Shown here in pieces: positions 1 through 4,964 of a stretch of 5,963 nt of DNA. The DNA comes from Gammaproteobacteria bacterium. GTDB taxonomy: Bacteria; Pseudomonadota; Gammaproteobacteria; Cardiobacteriales; Wohlfahrtiimonadaceae. The notes beneath the pieces were generated by a model. It made no database searches. It worked only from the letters and a program-made list of their open reading frames with translations, and was not told the origin of the DNA. The stretch covers positions 1 to 5,963 of the forward strand of contig BHEQ01000134.1 of NCBI GenBank assembly GCA_003864535.1, in the 5' to 3' direction. Numbering within the stretch: the first letter of the stretch is position 1; each line of letters opens with the position of its first letter. Position numbers and translations under genes: made by a program.

Positions 1-1
1 T

Positions 2-733
2 TATAAAAGAGCATTAACAGATTTATATTTTCCAGCTCTTGGTATACATATTGAAGTGGATGAGCCATTTCATGAAGATAAGGAAAATGTGGAGAAGGAT
101 AAACTTAGAGAGTCAGATATTGTTAATGCGACCAAGCATGACATATTAAGAGTAGAAATTAAAGATAATACATTAAAGCAGATAGATGAGCGGATAGATG
201 CGTGTGTACTTAAAATTTGCGAAAAATTTTCTAAATTGTCAGATTTTAAGCCATGGAACTTAGAAGATGAGTATTCAATCAAGCAGCATATCGACAGAGG
301 CCATATTAATGCTAATGATAATGTAGCATTTAAGCTTGTTGTTGATGCTTGTAATTGCTTTGGGCATAATTATAAAGGTTATCAACAAAGCACAGCAGAT
401 CACCCGCACTTTAGTAATATATCATTATGGTTTCCTAAGCTTTTTGAAAATGAAGATTGGAGCAATACTATTACAGATGATGAGAAAATTATTAAGGAAT
501 ACGCAAAAGATGATACTAAGCGGCAAGCTCATTTTGATAGCTGTATTGCCGATAAGAGAAATAAAAGAATTGTATTTGCAAAAGCCAAAGATAACTTAGG
601 CATGCTTTTATATCGATTTAAGGGCTTGTATGAGCTAAATATTGAACGCAGCAGAGAAGAAAACATGATTATATGGGAGCGCATAGCAACAGAAGTAGAT
701 ACTTTTCCTGAAGCCACGCCAAAATTAGATTAA
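2..733 (+). CDS. PvuRts1I/AbaSI-family modification-dependent restriction endonuclease, C-terminal part (5' end outside window)
   Basis: The reading frame is open from the first complete codon at position 2, so the gene begins left of the window; the GTG at 56 is an internal valine. 243 residues are visible, against roughly 290-320 for the family as I recall it, so about 50-75 N-terminal residues are missing. The first ~40 visible residues match a Vsr-like nuclease core: a TDLYFP strand, then IEVDEPFH (visible residues 17-24), then a D-K-L-R-E-S-D-I-V-N-A-T helix and a LRVEI strand. From about residue 82 (FKPWN) the chain resembles the SRA-like modified-base-binding domain: EYS..HI.RG.I, a CFG...KGYQQ stretch, SLWFPKLFENEDWSN, RIVFAKAKDNLG and LYRFKGLYE. 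Known members cut DNA containing 5-hydroxymethylcytosine or its glucosylated form, a defence against T-even-like phages. Family assignment rests on motif order recalled from PvuRts1I/AbaSI; activity is inferred. It converges on yejE and the two stop codons overlap. Confidence 0.83.
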   Translation, partial: YKRALTDLYFPALGIHIEVDEPFHEDKENVEKDKLRESDIVNATKHDILRVEIKDNTLKQIDERIDACVLKICEKFSKLSDFKPWNLEDEYSIKQHIDRGHINANDNVAFKLVVDACNCFGHNYKGYQQSTADHPHFSNISLWFPKLFENEDWSNTITDDEKIIKEYAKDDTKRQAHFDSCIADKRNKRIVFAKAKDNLGMLLYRFKGLYELNIERSREENMIIWERIATEVDTFPEATPKLD

Positions 734-1725
734 TTACTCGCGCTAAAAGTATCGCGCAAGCCTTCGGCTATAAACATTAAGAGGCTTAAAACAAAGCCCA
801 TTACAAAAAAGCCTGTTAAGCCTATCCATGGGGCTTGGATGTTCTCCTTGCCCTGTCTTAAAATCTCACCTAAAGACGCTGAGCCTATCGGTAAGCCTAA
901 GCCTAAGTAATCAAGCGAGGCTAAAGCTACCATCGAACCTGTGAGGATAAATGGGGCAAAGGTAAAGGTTGCAACCATTGCATTAGGCAGGATATGGCGT
1001 AACATAATCATGATATTGCTCACACCTAAAGCTTTGGCCGCGCGTACATAATCTAAATTACGCGCTTTTAAGAATTCGGCGCGGACAGGCCCAACTAATG
1101 CCGTCCATGAAAATACCAATAAAATAAGTAATAAACTGGTAAAGCTTGGGGCGATTATCCCAGCTAGGATAATTAAAATAAAAAGCTGTGGCAAACCGCT
1201 CCAAATTTCTAAAAAACGTTGCCCGATTAAATCTGTCCAGCCACCAAAATAGCCTTGTAATGCGCCAGCGATAATCCCAATAATAATACTAAATGAAGTT
1301 AAAATTAATCCAAACAATAAAGACAAGCGCACGCTATATAAGGTATAACTTAATAAATCACGCCCATAAGTATCTGTACCTAATAAATGGCGTGTTGATG
1401 GTTTTGAAGGCGAGGGTGCTTCCATATCATAATCAAGCGAGGCATAAGAATATCTAATTAGCGGCCAAATAATCTTGCCATCTTTTTTAGTGATCAGATC
1501 TTGCACATATGGATTTTTATAATCAGCTTCAGTCTTTAACGTGCCACCAAAATAAGTTTCTGGATAAGCTTTTAGTACAGGAAAATGCCATGTATGTTCA
1601 TAATTTATGAAAATAGGTTTGTCGTTCGCAAGCCATTCAAGCCCCACCAAAATTATAGACAGACCGAGCAAAATAAGTGAACTAATATAGCTTAAACGTT
1701 TTTTCTTAAATTTTTGCCAAAACAC
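730..1725 (-). CDS. yejE: Microcin C/peptide ABC transporter permease YejE
   Basis: This is an inner-membrane permease of the Yej (oligopeptide, microcin C) ABC importer. The 331-residue protein is close to E. coli YejE (about 341) and aligns along its whole length. It has an N-terminal membrane segment (about 12-30), then a periplasmic stretch with WLANDKP and FGG. The OppC-type motif LGTDTYGRD is at 115-123. Several membrane segments follow from about 134 to 320. The cytoplasmic EAA loop that docks on the ATPase is at about 226-248 (YVRAAKALGVS...RHILPNAM). The start is GTG: an in-frame TAG lies four codons upstream, and an AGAGGT ribosome-binding site sits 5 nt before the GTG. An ATG two bases upstream is out of frame. 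yejB lies 161 bp upstream on the same strand. No yejF ATPase follows, because the next gene is convergent. The stop TAA shares TTAA (730-733) with the stop of the nuclease gene. Confidence 0.95.
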   Translation of the reverse strand: MFWQKFKKKRLSYISSLILLGLSIILVGLEWLANDKPIFINYEHTWHFPVLKAYPETYFGGTLKTEADYKNPYVQDLITKKDGKIIWPLIRYSYASLDYDMEAPSPSKPSTRHLLGTDTYGRDLLSYTLYSVRLSLLFGLILTSFSIIIGIIAGALQGYFGGWTDLIGQRFLEIWSGLPQLFILIILAGIIAPSFTSLLLILLVFSWTALVGPVRAEFLKARNLDYVRAAKALGVSNIMIMLRHILPNAMVATFTFAPFILTGSMVALASLDYLGLGLPIGSASLGEILRQGKENIQAPWIGLTGFFVMGFVLSLLMFIAEGLRDTFSASN

Positions 1726-1730
1726 ATTAC

Positions 1731-1736
1731 ACCTCT
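1731..1736 (-). promoter_or_regulatory. Ribosome-binding site that fixes the yejE GTG start
   Basis: Read on the minus strand this is AGAGGT, five bases before the GTG at 1725-1723. The neighbouring ATG at 1727-1725 would give only a short out-of-frame peptide, so the Shine-Dalgarno spacing and the conserved N-terminus both favour GTG. Confidence 0.65.
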
Positions 1737-1770
1737 ATTTCTTTTATTTGTTATTTTATAATTTACTTTA

Positions 1771-1799
1771 AATATAAAATGCTAATAATCTTAAATCAA
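1771..1799 (-). promoter_or_regulatory. Candidate sigma-70 promoter for yejE
   Basis: On the minus strand, TTGATT (1799-1794) and TATATT (1776-1771) are separated by 17 bp, matching the consensus at 4/6 and 5/6 positions. A transcript would start near 1764 and leave a leader of about 40 nt. It lies between the G/C-rich repeat and yejE, so it could restore expression downstream of that repeat. The region is very AT-rich, so a chance match is possible. Confidence 0.4.
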
Positions 1800-1819
1800 T
1801 AAGTTAAATAAGTAGCTCC

Positions 1820-1886
1820 ATCCCTGCCGTCCTATTTACAAGGGAAGGATCAAGTCCCCCTTGCTAAGGGGGGATTTAGGAGGGAT
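1820..1886. repeat. G/C-rich palindromic repeat (MITE/REP-like) between yejB and yejE
   Basis: A 67-bp G/C-rich block stands out in AT-rich surroundings. It is bounded by inverted ATCCCT (1820-1825) and AGGGAT (1881-1886). Inside it, CCCCCTT (1856-1862) pairs with AAGGGGG (1866-1872) around a 3-nt GCT loop. A second pair, TCCCT (1821-1825) and AGGGA (1841-1845), is also present. It abuts the yejB stop codon directly (TAA at 1889-1887). In the yejB transcript the hairpin would form about 15 nt after the stop. There is no T-tract, so it is not an obvious intrinsic terminator. Similar CCCCCTT...AAGGGGG repeats are dispersed in many bacterial genomes; the copy number here is unknown. The remainder of the yejB-yejE gap (1726-1819) is AT-rich and holds only the candidate yejE promoter and ribosome-binding site. 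Confidence 0.6.
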
Positions 1887-2972
1887 TTAAACTTGCGATT
1901 CAAAATTAATTCTAGGATCAATCAGATGATAGGTAATATCACTTAAAAAATGTCCGACAAGGCCCACTAAAGTAAACAGATATAAAGTCCCAAACATGAC
2001 GGGATAATCACGATTCATTACCGCCTCATAACCTAATAAGCCTAAGCCTTCAAGCGAGAAAATTATCTCGATAAATAATGATCCTGTGAAAAATAATCCG
2101 ATTAAAGTAGCTGGTAAGCTTGAGATTATTAATAACATCGCATTACGAAATACATGTCCATATAAAACCTGACGTATAGATAATCCTTTCGCTTTTGCGG
2201 TTACCACATATTGTTTACCGAGCTCTTCAATAAAAGAGTTTTTGGTTAAAAAAGTTGTTGCGGCAAAGCCTCCAATTGTCATCGCAAGGGTTGGCAGGGC
2301 TAAATGCCAAAAATAATCGCCTATCTTGCCAAGCATGGAGAGTGAATCAAAATCATCACCTTTTAAGCCACGTAGCGGAAACCACTGAAAATAAGCTGAG
2401 CCTGCAAATATAATAATGAGCAAAACCGCAAATAAAAATGCAGGAATTGCATACGCTATAATCAAAATAAAACTAGTAGCGGTATCTTCTAATGATCCAG
2501 AAGTGCGTGCTTTGCGTATCCCTAATGGGATAGAGATACAGTAAATTAACAAAGTACTCCATAATCCTAAAGTTAAAGATACCCACATGCGCTCTAAAAT
2601 CAAATTGCTAACTCGATCACCTTTAAAATAACTCTCGCCTAAATCAAATAGCGCATAATCTTTAAGCATTTTTAGATAGCGGGTAAGGATAGGTTGATCA
2701 AAACCATATTGCTTCTTGATACTCTCAATTAAGATTGGATCGAGCCCATTCGCACCTTGATAGGCACTATTTTGCGGCATGGCATTCATGCCCATATCAT
2801 TAGCACCGCCACCTAAATTGCTCAGCGCATCTGCATTGGGTTTACTTAAACTTGAAATCATGCGCTCAACTGGCCCACCAGGAGCTAGCTGCACAATAAA
2901 AAAATTAAGTGTGATGATAAAAAAAAGCGTTACAGGAATTAAAAATAAACGCTTGAGTAAGTAAGCTTGCAT
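1887..2972 (-). CDS. yejB: Microcin C/peptide ABC transporter permease YejB
   Basis: This is the first permease of the Yej peptide importer; it pairs with YejE to form the membrane channel. At 361 residues it is full length (E. coli YejB about 364). The N-terminal segment (about 9-29) ends in the OppB-type QLAPGGPVE motif (28-36). A variable Gly/Asn/Met-rich periplasmic loop follows (about 44-76), then the conserved GLDP....IKKQYGFDQP (76-94) and LGLWSTLLIY...PLGIRKA (135-155). The cytoplasmic EAA loop is at about 254-278 (QYVVTAKAKGLS...GHVFRNA). The C-terminus has LGLLGYEAVMNRDYPVMFGTL and IDPRINFE. ATG start, with a modest AAAGG ribosome-binding site four bases upstream. No yejA binding-protein gene lies upstream: the next features are a promoter and tRNA-Asp. 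The stop codon is the first thing bordering the G/C-rich repeat. Confidence 0.96.
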   Translation of the reverse strand: MQAYLLKRLFLIPVTLFFIITLNFFIVQLAPGGPVERMISSLSKPNADALSNLGGGANDMGMNAMPQNSAYQGANGLDPILIESIKKQYGFDQPILTRYLKMLKDYALFDLGESYFKGDRVSNLILERMWVSLTLGLWSTLLIYCISIPLGIRKARTSGSLEDTATSFILIIAYAIPAFLFAVLLIIIFAGSAYFQWFPLRGLKGDDFDSLSMLGKIGDYFWHLALPTLAMTIGGFAATTFLTKNSFIEELGKQYVVTAKAKGLSIRQVLYGHVFRNAMLLIISSLPATLIGLFFTGSLFIEIIFSLEGLGLLGYEAVMNRDYPVMFGTLYLFTLVGLVGHFLSDITYHLIDPRINFESQV

Positions 2973-3029
2973 AGCGCCTTTAAGTGGTTGTGATTAATTT
3001 TGAATTAAAAATTTAAATATAAAGCAGCT

Positions 3030-3059
3030 ATTTTATGTTTAAATCAATTTTTTTGTAAA
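3030..3059 (-). promoter_or_regulatory. Candidate sigma-70 promoter for yejB
   Basis: On the minus strand, TTTACA (3059-3054, 5/6) and TAAAAT (3035-3030, 5/6) are spaced by 18 bp. The predicted start near 3023 would give a leader of about 50 nt before the yejB ATG. It stands back to back with the tRNA-Asp promoter; only six bases separate the two -35 boxes. Confidence 0.5.
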
Positions 3060-3079
3060 ATTAAATATACAAATTGATT
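3042..3079. promoter_or_regulatory. Inverted repeat flanking both -35 boxes of the yejB/tRNA-Asp divergent promoters
   Basis: AATCAATTT (3042-3050) and AAATTGATT (3071-3079) are perfect 9-bp inverted repeats, centre to centre about 29 bp, roughly three helical turns. They bracket the two predicted -35 boxes. This could be a paired operator, but the local A/T richness makes chance a serious alternative. Confidence 0.25.
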
Positions 3080-3094
3080 CAATCACCTTATAAT
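3066..3094 (+). promoter_or_regulatory. tRNA-Asp promoter with G/C-rich discriminator
   Basis: TATACA (3066-3071, 4/6) and a perfect TATAAT (3089-3094) are spaced by exactly 17 bp. The six bases after the -10 box are CCGCGC, a G/C-rich discriminator of the kind found at stringently controlled stable-RNA promoters. The AT-rich tract upstream could act as an UP element. The start would fall near 3101, about 20 nt before the mature tRNA. Confidence 0.7.
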
Positions 3095-3120
3095 CCGCGC
3101 TCTTCATTAGTTGAAGTACT

Positions 3121-3197
3121 GGAGCGGTAGTTCAGTTGGTTAGAATATCGGCCTGTCACGCCGAGGGTCGCGGGTTCGAGTCCCGTCCGCTCCGCCA
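3121..3197 (+). tRNA. tRNA-Asp (anticodon GUC)
   Basis: A complete cloverleaf of 77 nt with encoded CCA (3195-3197). Acceptor stem GGAGCGG (3121-3127) pairs with CCGCTCC (3187-3193). The D arm is GTTC/GAAT. The anticodon stem TCGGC/GCCGA encloses loop CTGTCAC, with anticodon GTC at 3155-3157. The T arm is GCGGG-TTCGAGT-CCCGT and the discriminator base is G. The sequence is nearly identical to E. coli tRNA-Asp apart from the anticodon stem and a few bases. It has its own promoter upstream and an intrinsic terminator a few bases downstream, so it is a single-gene unit. Confidence 0.98.
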
Positions 3198-3203
3198 CAC
3201 TGC

Positions 3204-3254
3204 TTAGCCCTTAATATTTTATCTAATAGATTTAATTTTAAGGGCTAATTTTTT
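3204..3254 (+). terminator. Intrinsic terminator of tRNA-Asp
   Basis: TTAGCCCTTAA (3204-3214) and TTAAGGGCTAA (3238-3248) are perfect 11-bp inverted repeats with a 23-nt AT-rich loop, followed by six T residues (3249-3254). It begins seven bases after the tRNA-Asp CCA end and should isolate tRNA-Asp from the tRNA-Arg downstream. Confidence 0.85.
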
Positions 3255-3272
3255 GAATGAGTTTAAATTATT

Positions 3273-3392
3273 GGAGCTTCTATTAATTAGATTTTTCAAG
3301 GCTTGCGATATTATTAAAAGCGCAGTTTACCTAGGTAAATGAGTATTTTAATAATATTGTATAACGCAGAAAAAGCAATTAATAGATGCGCC
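3273..3392. repeat. 120-bp palindromic MITE-like element, full copy
   Basis: The element is an imperfect palindrome along its whole length. The ends GGAGCTTCTATTAATT (3273-3288) and AATTAATAGATGCGCC (3377-3392) are inverted repeats matching at 14 of 16 positions. Inner arms ATATTATTAAAA and TTTTAATAATAT are perfect 12-bp inverted repeats. The centre, TTTACCTAGGTAAA, is a perfect 14-bp palindrome. No reading frame of any length is present. The left 48 bp (from CTTCTATTAATT) recur with three mismatches in the copy at 4965-5030, which establishes it as a dispersed repeat. A target-site duplication is not clear here. It ends nine bases before tRNA-Arg and occupies nearly all the DNA in which that tRNA's promoter must lie. 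Confidence 0.8.
3326..3365 (+). promoter_or_regulatory. Weak promoter candidates for tRNA-Arg inside the palindromic element
   Basis: Two -10-like boxes are visible: AATAAT (3350-3355), 18 bp after TTTACC (3326-3331), and TATAAC (3360-3365), which has no good -35 partner. Either would start transcription 30-40 nt before tRNA-Arg. The tRNA-Asp terminator makes read-through unlikely as the main source, so some promoter is expected between 3255 and 3401. Which box is used cannot be decided by eye. Confidence 0.3.
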
Positions 3393-3401
3393 TTTATCAA
3401 T

Positions 3402-3475
3402 GCCTTGGTAGCTCAGCTGGATAGAGCATTCCCCTCCTAAGGGAAAGGTCACACGTTCGAATCGTGTTCAGGGCA
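3402..3475 (+). tRNA. tRNA-Arg (anticodon CCU), no encoded CCA
   Basis: A complete cloverleaf of 74 nt reading AGG codons. Acceptor GCCTTGG (3402-3408) pairs with TCAGGGC (3468-3474) using two G-T pairs. The D arm is GCTC/GAGC. The anticodon stem TTCCC/GGGAA encloses loop CTCCTAA, with anticodon CCT at 3436-3438. The T arm is ACACG-TTCGAAT-CGTGT and the discriminator is A (3475). The next bases are CAC rather than CCA, so the 3' end must be added by tRNA nucleotidyltransferase, unlike the tRNA-Asp next door. The acyltransferase gene on the opposite strand ends 14 bp beyond it, and no terminator hairpin separates them. Confidence 0.95.
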
Positions 3476-3489
3476 CACTTTAATTATCA

Positions 3490-4407
3490 CTAATAACGCG
3501 GAGTTTCTCCTTCTGGAGTGCTTTTAAAGCGCGGATAAGTCCATAGATATTGTTCTGGGGCTTGCCTGATAATCTTCTCTATAGCTTGATTTAAGCACGT
3601 TAATGAGACTAAGATATCCTCAGCATAAATATCATCTTCCAAGAGAGTATAGGTGATCTCAAAACGCCCCGTAGCCTTATTATTTTCCATAATACGCAAA
3701 CTTGTTAATAAATAAACTGGGACTTTATATTTTTGCGCAAGGCGTGAGACAAAAGTCATCGTTTTTGCATTAATTCCGAAAAAAGGTGCGAACTCACCAT
3801 CCCCAAGACCTGGATCTTGATCAGGCAAAATCCCAATAACTTTTCCTTGTTTAAGCGCTTTCATCATCGCTTTAACCCCTGTTTGATTGGCAGGAACAGG
3901 TATCGCCCCTGCACTTTTACGTGAGGATAATAAAAGCGCATCTAATCCCAAACGACTAGGACGATACATAATTGTAGTTTGATAGCAGGCGGAACAATAT
4001 TGCCCCGAAAGCTCCCATGCGCCAAAATGCGGAGTGATTAAAATCATACCAGTGGGATTTTTTTTAATAATCTCTTCAGCTTGTGCATTTTTTATGGTGA
4101 CGTAGCGCATATTATCTTTTAAATCAGCCCCCCAGATACGTGCAAACTCAAGTACAGAGGCTATATTATGAAAAAGTATCTTTTTTAAGAATACTTTTTT
4201 CTCAGAAATAGATAAATTTGGAAAGCATAATTCGATGTTTCTCTGCGCAATGCGCACTGTTTTGCTTGGAAAAATGCCTGACATAAAAGCTAATAATTTC
4301 GCGAGCTTATATAAGATATTAAAAGATAATTTTGAAATAATGCTAAATAAAATAGGGATTAATTTAGCGCGGAATGCACGCCGCCATTTTTTAAATGTAT
4401 TTTTCAT
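3490..4407 (-). CDS. LpxL/HtrB-family lipid A late acyltransferase (lysophospholipid acyltransferase family)
   Basis: A 305-residue inner-membrane acyltransferase, the same length as E. coli LpxL (306), predicted to transfer a secondary acyl chain from acyl-ACP to a lipid A precursor. An N-terminal amphipathic/membrane segment lies at about 15-45. RNIELCFPNLS (56-66) is a family signature. The catalytic H-x4-E motif is His127 and Glu132 within TPHFGAWELSG. MYRPSRLGLDAL (148-158) and ILPDQDPGLGDGEFAPFFG (193-211) form the substrate region. The C-terminal WTYPRFKSTPEG is typical of the family. ATG start, with AGGAA five bases upstream; stop TAG. It stands alone, transcribed away from hpf and converging on tRNA-Arg. 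Whether it adds laurate, myristate or another chain (LpxL, LpxM or LpxP role) cannot be told from sequence, so no symbol is assigned. Confidence 0.9.
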   Translation of the reverse strand: MKNTFKKWRRAFRAKLIPILFSIISKLSFNILYKLAKLLAFMSGIFPSKTVRIAQRNIELCFPNLSISEKKVFLKKILFHNIASVLEFARIWGADLKDNMRYVTIKNAQAEEIIKKNPTGMILITPHFGAWELSGQYCSACYQTTIMYRPSRLGLDALLLSSRKSAGAIPVPANQTGVKAMMKALKQGKVIGILPDQDPGLGDGEFAPFFGINAKTMTFVSRLAQKYKVPVYLLTSLRIMENNKATGRFEITYTLLEDDIYAEDILVSLTCLNQAIEKIIRQAPEQYLWTYPRFKSTPEGETPRY

Positions 4408-4516
4408 TCTTGTTCCTAGAAGTAATGCGTTTTGATATTAAAGATATCAGCCGTGTTTATATTTAATGTAAATATTGAGCTATTCTTATACATATTCTCT
4501 TTAGAGTCAAAATAAG

Positions 4517-4546
4517 TTTAAAAAAATTAAGCAAGTTTCATATAAA
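4517..4546 (+). promoter_or_regulatory. Candidate promoter for hpf
   Basis: TTTAAA (4517-4522, 4/6) and TATAAA (4541-4546, 5/6) are 18 bp apart. The predicted start near 4553 would give a leader of about 65 nt containing the hairpin at 4561-4590. I see no sigma-54 type GG/GC element, although hpf is often next to rpoN in Gammaproteobacteria. The rest of the divergent gap (4408-4618) is AT-rich with nothing else I can support. Confidence 0.3.
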
Positions 4547-4560
4547 CAAGCTAGACTCAA

Positions 4561-4590
4561 AGCTCATCTAAATAAGATCTTAGATGAACT
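4561..4590 (+). promoter_or_regulatory. Hairpin in the likely hpf 5' leader
   Basis: TCATCTAA (4564-4571) and TTAGATGA (4580-4587) are perfect 8-bp inverted repeats with an 8-nt loop. Past one mismatch the stem gains two more pairs (AG/CT). The stem ends 18 nt before the AGGAG ribosome-binding site (4609-4613). No T-tract follows, so it is not an intrinsic terminator. It could be an operator, an mRNA-stability stem or an RNA-level control of hpf; none is proven. Confidence 0.45.
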
Positions 4591-4618
4591 CTTCTACATA
4601 AAATAATTAGGAGTCTTT

Positions 4619-4942
4619 ATGCAAATTACAATTAGTGGTCGTCACCTTGAAGTTACCGAAGCAATAAGAAACTATACTTCAGAAAAATTTGCGCGCTTAG
4701 CGAAGCTAACAGATCAAGTTACCCACGTTAGTTTTATTATTTCAGTAGAGAAACAAAAACAGATTATCGAGGCAACCTTAAGCGTTGCGAACGCTAAGGA
4801 TATTCATATAGGGCATGAAACAGAAGATATGTATGCCTCAATTGATGGATTAATGGACAAATTAGACCGAAAATTAGTCGAGATAAAAAAGAAACATCTG
4901 GATGCAGCAAGACAGCCTAAAATACGTGATTATGAGCCATAA
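4619..4942 (+). CDS. hpf: Ribosome hibernation-promoting factor (short HPF/YfiA family)
   Basis: The 107-residue protein is the short, single-domain form of HPF (E. coli HPF about 95 residues). It binds the decoding region of the 30S subunit in stationary phase and promotes or stabilises inactive 100S ribosomes. It starts with the conserved MQITISGRHLEVTEAIRNY strand-helix. HVSFIISVEKQKQIIEATL forms the central strands, and the DMYASIDGLMDKLDRKLVEIKKKH helix follows. There is no C-terminal dimerisation domain as in long HPF, consistent with a Gammaproteobacterium. The ATG is preceded by AGGAG (4609-4613) with a 5-nt spacer. The usual companions rpoN and ptsN are not adjacent here. It ends before a small repeat and a terminator hairpin. 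Confidence 0.96.
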   Translation: MQITISGRHLEVTEAIRNYTSEKFARLAKLTDQVTHVSFIISVEKQKQIIEATLSVANAKDIHIGHETEDMYASIDGLMDKLDRKLVEIKKKHLDAARQPKIRDYEP

Positions 4943-4964
4943 GTCAGAATCATAAATAACTAAA

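Noticed and set aside
56..58. GTG as start of the left-hand nuclease gene
   Set aside because: The frame is open to the window edge and the 18 residues before it contain family-like nuclease sequence (TDLYFP, IE before VDEPFH).
336..599. 87-codon frame overlapping the nuclease gene on the same strand
   Set aside because: It is a shifted frame of a strongly family-like protein, with no recognisable product.
1725..1727. ATG as start of yejE
   Set aside because: It is out of frame with the YejE protein; the GTG at 1725-1723 has the right frame and a well-placed AGAGGT.
1856..1872. CCCCCTT/AAGGGGG hairpin as an intrinsic terminator between yejB and yejE
   Set aside because: No U-tract follows on either strand; it is better explained as a palindromic repeat.
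2779..2964. Small plus-strand open frame inside yejB, and similar antisense frames inside the nuclease, acyltransferase and AraC genes
   Set aside because: They lie wholly or almost wholly within well-supported genes, have no family resemblance and no convincing ribosome-binding sites.
3268..3397. TTAT on both sides of the 120-bp element as a target-site duplication
   Set aside because: The two TTAT copies do not sit flush with the terminal inverted repeats and such 4-mers are common in this AT-rich DNA.
4408..4618. Sigma-54 promoter for hpf
   Set aside because: No GG-N10-GC type element is visible in the upstream region.
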